Below, in pieces: positions 1 to 5,209 of a stretch of DNA of 5,398 nt (its first letter is position 1; each line of letters starts with the position of its first letter). The notes beneath the pieces were generated by a model. The model did not search any database, had not been told where the DNA came from, and saw only the letters and a program-made list of their open reading frames with translations. A program made the position numbers and the translations under genes. Source of the stretch: an uncultured Mollicutes bacterium (GTDB taxonomy: Bacteria > Bacillota_I > Bacilli_A > RFN20 > CAG-826); assembly GCA_900550795.1 (NCBI GenBank), contig URTN01000065.1, positions 1 to 5,398 on the forward strand. The letters run 5' to 3'.

Positions 1-384
1 CGCAAGGATGATAAAAAAGTAATTGAAAAATTAACAAATGTTCCTAGCATGAATAAATATATTTATTCTTTAATCGACAATGATATCAATCCAAGCATTT
101 TAACCATTAAACAAATTAAAGATAGAATTTTACCTATTTTATCTAGGCACAACATCCGTGAAGTTTATTTGTTTGGCAGTTATGCAAGAGGCGAAGCAAA
201 GAATACAAGCGATATCGATATTTATTGCGAGGCTGGCGACATTAAAACATTTATTGATCAAGGCTTTTTGGAAGATGAATTAGCGCAAGCCCTCGGAAAA
301 GAAGTTGATATTATTTTTATGGGTTCTAGAATGGATGACTTTTTTAGAAAGCAACTGGATGGAGACAAGATTAGATTATCCTAA
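1..384 (+). CDS. MNT-type nucleotidyltransferase (MntA-like), 5' end outside window
   Basis: This is a small nucleotidyltransferase of the polymerase-beta fold, the type found as the MntA antitoxin of HEPN/MNT toxin-antitoxin pairs, which AMPylates its HEPN partner. The active-site signature G-S-x10-D-x-D is exact: GS at bases 175-180 and DID at 211-219. A third acidic residue lies in KEVDIIF (Asp codon 307-309). The frame is open to base 1. The first internal ATG (base 49) has no Shine-Dalgarno site, so the true start is probably upstream and the gene is 5'-partial. The residues before and around that ATG (DDKKVIEKLTNVPSMNKYI) resemble the helical half of small Arc/CopG-like ribbon-helix-helix proteins, which suggests a DNA-binding head fused to the enzyme domain (inference). 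The gene ends in TAA. No HEPN toxin gene follows it; a partner could only lie upstream. The enzyme family is confident, the toxin-antitoxin role is not. Confidence 0.8.
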   Translation, partial: RKDDKKVIEKLTNVPSMNKYIYSLIDNDINPSILTIKQIKDRILPILSRHNIREVYLFGSYARGEAKNTSDIDIYCEAGDIKTFIDQGFLEDELAQALGKEVDIIFMGSRMDDFFRKQLDGDKIRLS

Positions 385-396
385 CAATTAAAGAAC

Positions 397-416
397 AATG
401 CTTGCTGATGAGCATT
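397..416 (+). terminator. Weak hairpin, possible end of the nucleotidyltransferase transcript
   Basis: AATGCT and AGCATT form a 6-bp stem with an 8-base loop, 12 bases after the stop codon. The position suits a terminator, but no T-tract follows the stem, so it does not meet the usual intrinsic terminator pattern. It may only be a stabilising 3' end or chance. Confidence 0.2.
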
Positions 417-442
417 ATTAAGCACTGCAAAAAATTCTAAAT

Positions 443-464
443 GATAATAAATGAAATTATTATC
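443..464. repeat. AT-rich inverted repeat
   Basis: GATAATAA and TTATTATC are perfect 8-base inverted arms around the 6-base loop ATGAAA. A run of six T occurs 14 bases downstream (479-484). The stem has only one G-C pair, so RNA folding would be weak. A protein-binding palindrome or chance in AT-rich DNA are alternatives. Confidence 0.35.
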
Positions 465-612
465 GTAGTTTATAATGGTTTTTTAGTTTGGTAAACAGGA
501 TAGAAAAGGCCTAGACAACGCCAAAAATCTGATTTTAACTTGAAATTTAAAGATAATTAAAGACAGAAAGACCAATTTTTAAATAACCTTATACCATTAA
601 ACCTAATTCTAG

Positions 613-621
613 TGTTATACT
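613..621 (+). promoter_or_regulatory. Extended -10 promoter of the operon
   Basis: TGTTATACT matches an extended -10 element (TGn followed by TATACT, one mismatch to TATAAT). No good TTGACA-like -35 is present 16-18 bases upstream, which is tolerated with an extended -10. Transcription would start near base 628 and give a leader of about 14 bases before the ATG at 642. The site is correctly placed to drive the whole tightly spaced gene series that follows. It overlaps a possible GTG start at 612, which argues against that start. Confidence 0.45.
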
Positions 622-631
622 TATCTTCCAT

Positions 632-637
632 AGGAAG
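632..637 (+). promoter_or_regulatory. Ribosome binding site deciding the start at 642
   Basis: AGGAAG lies 4 bases before the ATG at 642, a short but workable spacing. No such site precedes the in-frame GTG at 612, so the 184-residue start is preferred over the 194-residue one. Confidence 0.6.
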
Positions 638-641
638 AATT

Positions 642-1196
642 ATGATTACAATTAGTTTTCTTGGTTTAGATCAATTTGTCGTAGGCCATTACTCAAAAGA
701 CCATACGAAAGCCCTAGCTAGCTTATTCGAGACTAGTGAGGACGACATTAATTTTTATGCACCTAATTCAATGGTTTTCCATAATGGTGCCGAACAAACT
801 AGCTGGAATTTGATAGTCGTTGTAAAAGCCCCAATCAAATTCAAGCCACTAGAAAAGAATGTTGCCAAATATTTATTGGACACTCTTTCTTTATTCTCGA
901 TAAATATCGAATTGGAATTCGAATATTATGATTCAAGTTCCCGTTACGAAAAGATAAACAAGGATTATCCTCGCTACATCAAAGAAGAAAACATCAAGGA
1001 AGTAGATGTTACCTTCGATCATGATGAAGATAATTGCGAGGACGAGGAATGCTCTTGCCATCATCATGATGAAGATGAGCCAAATCCAGCAGATAGGGCC
1101 GATTTAGATTATGATGACCCTAACCAAATCTATCTAGGCAATGCCTTTGAAGGGTTTGAAGAAAAACTAGAAAAAGCAAAGAAAGAGAATAAATAA
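642..1196 (+). CDS. Hypothetical protein, possibly DUF1904-like, with acidic His/Cys tail
   Basis: I do not recognise a characterised function. The protein is 184 residues from the ATG at 642. Residues 1-103 have a beta-alpha-beta-beta-alpha-beta look (MITISFLGL, then a helix, WNLIVVV at 55-61, a helix at about 70-84, IELEFEYYDSSSRYE at 89-103). This resembles the small tautomerase-like DUF1904 family, including a Tyr-Tyr motif near its end, but that assignment is from memory of the pattern and is tentative. The usual Pro after Met is replaced by Ile, so the tautomerase catalytic proline would be missing. Residues 115-170 are strikingly acidic and contain CEDEECSCHHHDEDE (132-146), with Cys132, Cys137, Cys139 and His140-142 as possible metal ligands. 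The C-terminus (168-184) is a charged helix. There is no signal peptide or membrane segment. It is the first gene of the operon, 13 bases before the RsmB homologue. Confidence 0.75.
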   Translation: MITISFLGLDQFVVGHYSKDHTKALASLFETSEDDINFYAPNSMVFHNGAEQTSWNLIVVVKAPIKFKPLEKNVAKYLLDTLSLFSINIELEFEYYDSSSRYEKINKDYPRYIKEENIKEVDVTFDHDEDNCEDEECSCHHHDEDEPNPADRADLDYDDPNQIYLGNAFEGFEEKLEKAKKENK

Positions 1197-1198
1197 GC

Positions 1199-1204
1199 AA
1201 GGAG
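1199..1204 (+). promoter_or_regulatory. Ribosome binding site of the RsmB homologue
   Basis: AAGGAG lies 5 bases before the ATG at 1210. It is the strongest Shine-Dalgarno match in the window and fixes the start. Confidence 0.75.
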
Positions 1205-1209
1205 AAGAT

Positions 1210-2535
1210 ATGAAACAACTAGATATTGCCTCAATGATTCTAAATGACATCTTGGATAACCATACCCGTTTCCCTGATGCTTTAAAGAAAGTATTCCAAT
1301 CTTCAGTCGAACTTCGTCCTCTTAGAGGCGATGTTGCTGGACTTATTGGATGCGAACTTAGACATGATTTGCTCTTTGCCGAATTGCTTAAGGGCATCGA
1401 TGGATTAGACGAAAAAGATAAACGCATTGTCTCTTTAGGGCTTGCTAATGTCTATTTCTACCGTCATTTCTCATTAGAAGAAATCTCTAATGCCGTTAAG
1501 GGCAGGTTAGGAGAAGAAAAATATAATCTAGTCAGTTCTCTATTTGTTGAAAAAGAGCCTGGCACTGATTTAGTTCCTGATTCAGTTGATAAGAAATCAT
1601 TGACCTATCTTTCACTTCGTTACAATATCCCTGAATGGGCCTTAAAGATTTTCCATCATTTCAATTATTCGATTTGCTTTAAGTCCGCAAAAAGATATGC
1701 CCGTCCATTTGTTACAACCTTACGTCTAAAAGATGAAAGTTTATATGAAGGTTATAAAGCTTCTATTGATTTTGCCGAGACTAAGATTCCATATATCTTT
1801 GCCTATAAGGGAAAGACCCCATTAAGGAAGATTGAAGATCTAAAGAACGGCAAATTATTTGAAGAACGCCCTGGAGTAAAAGATATTATTGACCAAACTT
1901 TAATCAGTGCTCCATGTGAAGCCCTTTTATATACTGGTAGCCAAAAAACCGGCTTTGAAAAAGAATTAATCCAAACATATAAAAATACCATCGGATTAAA
2001 TATCGGTACCAAGGATTTAGATGCCAAAGTCGATGTTGTCAGGGAATTAAAGCAATCTGGCTTAAAGAATGTAAATCTATATGAAGCCAAAGATCCTTTA
2101 TCAATGGACGCTGCAATTTCTTCTCAGCAAGATTTAGTTATCTGTTGCCCAGATTCTACCAATTTCGACGCAATTTCCGTCTCTCCTGATTTCTTTATCC
2201 AATTCGATAGAGATAAAATGGATGAAATAATGCAAGGGGAGAAAGATGCCCTTGAAGGATGTAGCAAATTTGTGGAAGTCGGTGGCAAACTCGTCTATTG
2301 CGTATTTACTCTTTCCGTCAAAGAAGGAAGAGGCACGGTTACATCTTTCTTGAAGAACCATCCTGAATTTGAATTAATCAAAGATAAGCAACACTTCCCA
2401 TTCGAAGAAGCTGGCTGCACCTATTATTATGCGATTATGGAAAGAAAAGAGGATGAACTAACTTTGTCTACTCCAATAAGCTCTTTGCAACAAACTTCAT
2501 TAGCCTCTTCTTCCTCAGTTAGCTTTGGTAAATAG
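1210..2535 (+). CDS. RsmB/Sun-family protein, probably catalytically inactive
   Basis: RsmB methylates C967 of 16S rRNA with SAM. This 441-residue protein has the family's length and order: a NusB-like RNA-binding domain (about 1-125), a linker with RYNIPEWALKIF (137-148, matching the usual YSHPEWLVKRW region), and a methyltransferase-like domain (about 215-412). The catalytic parts are lost. Motif I (normally DLCAAPGGKT) reads ALLYTGSQKTGF at 238-249. The acidic SAM-ribose residue of motif II is Asn (IGLNIG, 261-266). Motif IV (normally DAPCSG) reads CCPDST (312-317), with Asp315 at the Cys position. Motif VI (normally LVYATCSVL) reads LVYCVFTL (361-368), with Phe366 at the nucleophile position. 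The surrounding sequence aligns without gaps, so these look like real substitutions, not a frameshift. A Ser-rich tail of about 30 residues follows (412-441). It lies in the usual place before rlmN. Family membership is confident. Loss of methylation is inferred; a structural or RNA-binding role in ribosome assembly is possible. Confidence 0.85.
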   Translation: MKQLDIASMILNDILDNHTRFPDALKKVFQSSVELRPLRGDVAGLIGCELRHDLLFAELLKGIDGLDEKDKRIVSLGLANVYFYRHFSLEEISNAVKGRLGEEKYNLVSSLFVEKEPGTDLVPDSVDKKSLTYLSLRYNIPEWALKIFHHFNYSICFKSAKRYARPFVTTLRLKDESLYEGYKASIDFAETKIPYIFAYKGKTPLRKIEDLKNGKLFEERPGVKDIIDQTLISAPCEALLYTGSQKTGFEKELIQTYKNTIGLNIGTKDLDAKVDVVRELKQSGLKNVNLYEAKDPLSMDAAISSQQDLVICCPDSTNFDAISVSPDFFIQFDRDKMDEIMQGEKDALEGCSKFVEVGGKLVYCVFTLSVKEGRGTVTSFLKNHPEFELIKDKQHFPFEEAGCTYYYAIMERKEDELTLSTPISSLQQTSLASSSSVSFGK

Positions 2536-2537
2536 AA

Positions 2538-3587
2538 ATGAAAAAGAATCTCCTTGGCTACACATTGGACAAGATGGTAGAGGAGTTCGTTTCATTAGGA
2601 GAAAGCAAATATAGAGCCAAACAGGTTTTTTCTTGGATATATAAGAAACGTGTTCTTGATTTTTCCTTAATGAGCGACGTCTCTAAGTCTTTTCGCGCTA
2701 AATTAGAAAGCGACTATTGCCTTACTTTACCTAAAATCCATACTCGTCTAGATTCAAAAGACGGGACTATCAAATTACTTCTAGAAATGGAAGATGGCTC
2801 AAAAGTAGAAGCCGTCATGATGCCTTATGATTATGGGTGTCCAATTTGTGTTTCTAGCGAAGTTGGCTGTTCTATGGGCTGTGCTTTCTGCGCCTCTGGA
2901 TTATTAAAGAAAAAACGTGGGTTAGAAACTTCTGAAATGGTTGGAGAATTAATGCTTATCAACCAGATATTAGAAGAAAGAGGGGAATCAGTAACCCATA
3001 TTAATGTCATGGGTACAGGCGAACCGTTCGATAATTTCGATAACGTCATGGATTTTATCCGTATTGCTAATAATCCATTTGGATTAGGGATAGGTGCTAG
3101 ACATATCACCGTTTCTACTTGTGGCCTTCCAAAAGGGATAATTGAATATGGCAAATTAGGGATACAAACCAATTTGGCCTTATCTTTGCATGCTCCAAAT
3201 GACGAAATAAGAAATAAGATCATGCCTATTTCTAAAGCCTATGATTTGGATACGGTATTTAAGGCCTTAGAAGAATATTATGCGACTAGTGGAAGACGTA
3301 TAACTCTAGAATATATCATGTTAAAAGGATTAAATGATTCTAGGGAAAATGCGAAAGAATTAGCAGCCTTAATCCATAAATACAAGGTTTTGTGTTATGT
3401 AAACTTAATCCCATATAACGAAGTCAAGGAAATGCCTTTTAGGCGTAGCGAGATGACTACTTGCCGTAATTTTGTCACTACCTTGATGCAAAATGGGATT
3501 AACGCGACTATAAGGAAAGAATTCGGTGGAGATATAGATGCAGCCTGTGGCCAACTTAGGGTCAAGGTTGAGAAGAATAGGGGATAG
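2538..3587 (+). CDS. rlmN: Dual-specificity 23S rRNA/tRNA (adenine-C2) methyltransferase
   Basis: RlmN is a cytoplasmic radical-SAM enzyme that makes 2-methyladenosine at A2503 of 23S rRNA and at A37 of some tRNAs. The protein is 349 residues, normal for the family. The N-terminal part (about 1-95) is the accessory RNA-binding region. The iron-sulfur motif C-x3-C-x2-C is Cys111, Cys115, Cys118. The two catalytic cysteines are present: Cys104 in CVSSEVGC (E. coli Cys118) and Cys337 in GGDIDAACGQL (E. coli Cys355, the methyl carrier). The SAM-binding MGTGEP motif is at 158-163 and ALSLHAPND at 214-222. The enzyme should be active, unlike its upstream neighbour. The gene starts 2 bases after the RsmB-homologue stop and has no clear Shine-Dalgarno site, so translation is probably coupled to the gene before it. 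Confidence 0.96.
   Translation: MKKNLLGYTLDKMVEEFVSLGESKYRAKQVFSWIYKKRVLDFSLMSDVSKSFRAKLESDYCLTLPKIHTRLDSKDGTIKLLLEMEDGSKVEAVMMPYDYGCPICVSSEVGCSMGCAFCASGLLKKKRGLETSEMVGELMLINQILEERGESVTHINVMGTGEPFDNFDNVMDFIRIANNPFGLGIGARHITVSTCGLPKGIIEYGKLGIQTNLALSLHAPNDEIRNKIMPISKAYDLDTVFKALEEYYATSGRRITLEYIMLKGLNDSRENAKELAALIHKYKVLCYVNLIPYNEVKEMPFRRSEMTTCRNFVTTLMQNGINATIRKEFGGDIDAACGQLRVKVEKNRG
3579..3584 (+). promoter_or_regulatory. Ribosome binding site of the phosphatase gene
   Basis: AGGGGA lies 7 bases before the ATG at 3592, at the very end of rlmN. It supports that start over an in-frame ATG at 3538, which would add 18 residues unlike the family and overlap rlmN by 50 bases. Confidence 0.6.
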
Positions 3588-3591
3588 AAGA

Positions 3592-4344
3592 ATGAAACGC
3601 TACAAGGGAGTCTATGCTTTTAAAACTGATATTGGCAGGGTTAGGATCTCTAATGAGGATCAAGCCCTAGTTTTAACTAATTCCCTTGGTGAAGTCTTAC
3701 TTGCCGTCTGCGATGGGATGGGTGGCCAAAATAAGGGGGACTGTGCTTCTAAATTAGCCATTGGTTACCTTCGTGATGCCTTTTTGGAAAAGAAGACGTC
3801 TTTCTCTTCTTTCTTGAACAAAAGGTGGCTAGCTAAGGCAATTAAAGGTGCGAATGCCTTGGTATTTAAAGAAGCTTCTAGCAATCCTAGATATAAAGAT
3901 ATGGGCACTACCATGGTCACCATTCTTTTAAGTGGGGATAAGATGTATCTAGGCAATGTTGGCGATTCTAGATGCTATAGTTTGTATAATGGCAAACTTA
4001 ATTTATTAAGTGAAGACCAGACTTATGTAGATTATCTATATAGGACTGGAAAGATTAGCAAAGAAGCAACTGCCTCTAGGGAAGATAGGCATGTATTGAT
4101 GAATGCCTTGGGAGTTTTCCCTTCGGCTTCTTTCGATTTGAAAGTATCTATGTATAATGGCGAATCCATCCTTCTTTGTAGCGATGGCCTTTATAATAAT
4201 CTCCCTGATATCGAGATTAGGGCTATCATGTCTACAAATGACTCTCCTAGCGAGAAAGTCGATTCTTTTATTAATGAGGCTAATGGTAATGGGGGTAGCG
4301 ATAATATAGCAGTCGCCTATTGGGAGGCCTTGAATAATGATTAA
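3592..4344 (+). CDS. prpC: PP2C-family Ser/Thr protein phosphatase (PrpC/Stp type)
   Basis: This metal-dependent phosphatase removes phosphate from Ser/Thr residues and is the usual counterpart of the PrkC kinase, encoded next to it. The protein is 250 residues, normal for bacterial stand-alone PP2C. The family motifs appear in order: VRISNEDQ (17-24), CDGMGGQNKG (40-49), GTTMVT (105-110), GNVGDSRCY (121-129), LCSDGLYNNL (195-204) and GGSDNIAV (234-241). The metal ligands Asp41, Asp198 and Asp237 are all present, so it should be active. There is no membrane segment or signal peptide. The start at 3592 is chosen because the protein then begins just before the usual first beta strand and has a good ribosome site. 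It lies 4 bases after rlmN and overlaps the kinase gene by 8 bases, so kinase and phosphatase are probably made together. Confidence 0.95.
   Translation: MKRYKGVYAFKTDIGRVRISNEDQALVLTNSLGEVLLAVCDGMGGQNKGDCASKLAIGYLRDAFLEKKTSFSSFLNKRWLAKAIKGANALVFKEASSNPRYKDMGTTMVTILLSGDKMYLGNVGDSRCYSLYNGKLNLLSEDQTYVDYLYRTGKISKEATASREDRHVLMNALGVFPSASFDLKVSMYNGESILLCSDGLYNNLPDIEIRAIMSTNDSPSEKVDSFINEANGNGGSDNIAVAYWEALNND
4322..4327 (+). promoter_or_regulatory. Ribosome binding site of the kinase gene
   Basis: GGGAGG lies 9 bases before the ATG at 4337, within the last codons of the phosphatase gene. It supports the overlapping start. Confidence 0.55.
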
Positions 4345-5209
4345 AATCGGGGACAAGATAGACGATAGATATAGAATTGTTTCCCGTATTGCAACCGGAG
4401 GTATGGCAGACGTCTATGAGGCCAATGACCTTATTTCGCGTCGCATTGTCTCTATCAAGGTTATGAAAGAGGAACTTTTAAAAGATCCTATAAATTTGGC
4501 TAGATTCAATAATGAAACAGCCTCTGCTGCAAGTCTAAATCACCCAAATATTGTTAAAGTATATGGTAGAGGGACAATCGAGGGCAGACCATATATGGCT
4601 AATGAATATGTTAAAGGCCAAACTTTGCGTGATAAGCTTAATTTTTCTTTGTCCTTGCCTCTATCTGATGCCTGCGAAGTCATGCTTCAATTGACATCTG
4701 CAATCGATTATATCCATAAACATGGGATAATCCACCGCGATATAAAGCCTGATAATCTTTTCTATATGTCAGATGGAACGATTAAGATTAGCGATTTCGG
4801 TATTGCTACTCCAATCGGAACTAGATTTAATGGAGATTCAATACAAGGAACAATTTATTATTGTGCTCCAGAAGTTTTGACTGGTGAACCAGCTTCGATT
4901 GCTAATGATATATATTCGATGGGAATAGTATTTTTTGAGACTTTAACTGGACAAGTGCCTTTTGACGGGGCTAGTTTAGAAGATGTTGCTTTAAAGCAAA
5001 TAAAGAAACGCTTCCCTGAACCATCTAAGATAATCCCTACTATCCCAAAGCAAATCGACAAGATAATAATTACCGCTTGCAGGAAGCGTCCAGAAGAAAG
5101 ATATCCTACAGCAGAGGCGATGCATCAAGCTTTGGTAAATGCGATTTCCGATAAAGATAATTTCTCCGAAAGAAAGGGTATCCTATCTAGGATATTTGGT
5201 TTCAAATGA
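4337..5209 (+). CDS. prkC: PrkC-type Ser/Thr protein kinase lacking membrane and PASTA domains
   Basis: This Hanks-type kinase is expected to phosphorylate proteins of translation, metabolism or division, opposed by the adjacent phosphatase. The catalytic domain fills about residues 10-270: glycine loop IATGGMADVY (18-27, with Ala in place of the first Gly), Lys41 in SIKVM, Glu60, catalytic loop HRDIKPDN (133-140, Asp135), DFG at 153-155, and APE at 177-179. Thr162 and Ser168 are possible activation-loop phosphosites. All key residues are present, so it should be active. The protein ends at 290 residues, whereas PrkC of most Firmicutes continues with a transmembrane helix and PASTA repeats that bind peptidoglycan fragments. 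PASTA-less versions are known in Mycoplasma. The last 12 residues (RKGILSRIFGFK) mix basic and hydrophobic residues and could touch the membrane (inference). The gene overlaps the phosphatase gene by 8 bases and ends in TGA inside the ATG of rpe. The symbol follows family and context. Confidence 0.93.
   Translation: MIKIGDKIDDRYRIVSRIATGGMADVYEANDLISRRIVSIKVMKEELLKDPINLARFNNETASAASLNHPNIVKVYGRGTIEGRPYMANEYVKGQTLRDKLNFSLSLPLSDACEVMLQLTSAIDYIHKHGIIHRDIKPDNLFYMSDGTIKISDFGIATPIGTRFNGDSIQGTIYYCAPEVLTGEPASIANDIYSMGIVFFETLTGQVPFDGASLEDVALKQIKKRFPEPSKIIPTIPKQIDKIIITACRKRPEERYPTAEAMHQALVNAISDKDNFSERKGILSRIFGFK
5179..5194 (+). repeat. Small hairpin just upstream of rpe
   Basis: TATCCT and AGGATA form a perfect 6-bp stem with the 4-base loop ATCT, inside the 3' end of the kinase gene. 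The AGGA at 5189-5192, the only Shine-Dalgarno-like stretch near the rpe start, lies within the stem. It could make rpe translation depend on ribosomes finishing the kinase gene, but a stem this short may be chance. Confidence 0.25.

Larger units (their letters stand above)
385..641. other. Non-coding AT-rich spacer
   Basis: These 257 bases lie between the nucleotidyltransferase gene and the operon start. I see no plausible coding frame, tRNA or known riboswitch fold. The spacer holds two small inverted repeats (397-416 and 443-464), a run of six T at 479-484, an isolated TATAAT at 471-476 without a -35 partner, and the likely operon promoter at its right end. It separates two transcription units that point the same way. 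Confidence 0.6.

Noticed and set aside
471..476. TATAAT as a promoter -10 element
   Set aside because: It has no -35 match at 16-18 bases, no TG extension, and no gene close downstream. AT-rich DNA gives such matches by chance.
524..536. Palindrome AAAATC-T-GATTTT as an operator
   Set aside because: It is short, AT-rich and has a one-base centre. It is expected by chance in this composition and is far from the -10 element.
612..641. GTG start at 612 that would add 10 residues to the acidic-tail protein
   Set aside because: There is no ribosome site before it, it overlaps the extended -10 promoter, and the ATG at 642 has AGGAAG just upstream.
1167..1427. Minus-strand open frames, here and at 1803-2090, 2134-2361, 2831-3223, 3765-3956, 4036-4356 and 4858-5061
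   Set aside because: All lie opposite well-supported genes, have no recognisable domains, and their composition follows from the codons on the other strand.
2143..2310. A frameshift or sequencing error as the cause of the missing RsmB cysteines
   Set aside because: The residues around both sites align with RsmB without gaps in a single frame, and the frame stays open to a stop just before rlmN, so the substitutions look genuine.
3538..3591. In-frame ATG at 3538 as start of the phosphatase
   Set aside because: It would overlap rlmN by 50 bases and add 18 residues not typical of PP2C. The ATG at 3592 has AGGGGA at good spacing.
5207..5209. Genetic code 4 (TGA read as Trp)
   Set aside because: All five Trp codons in complete genes are TGG and no gene has an internal TGA. 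The TGA here forms a typical ATGA stop-start overlap with rpe.
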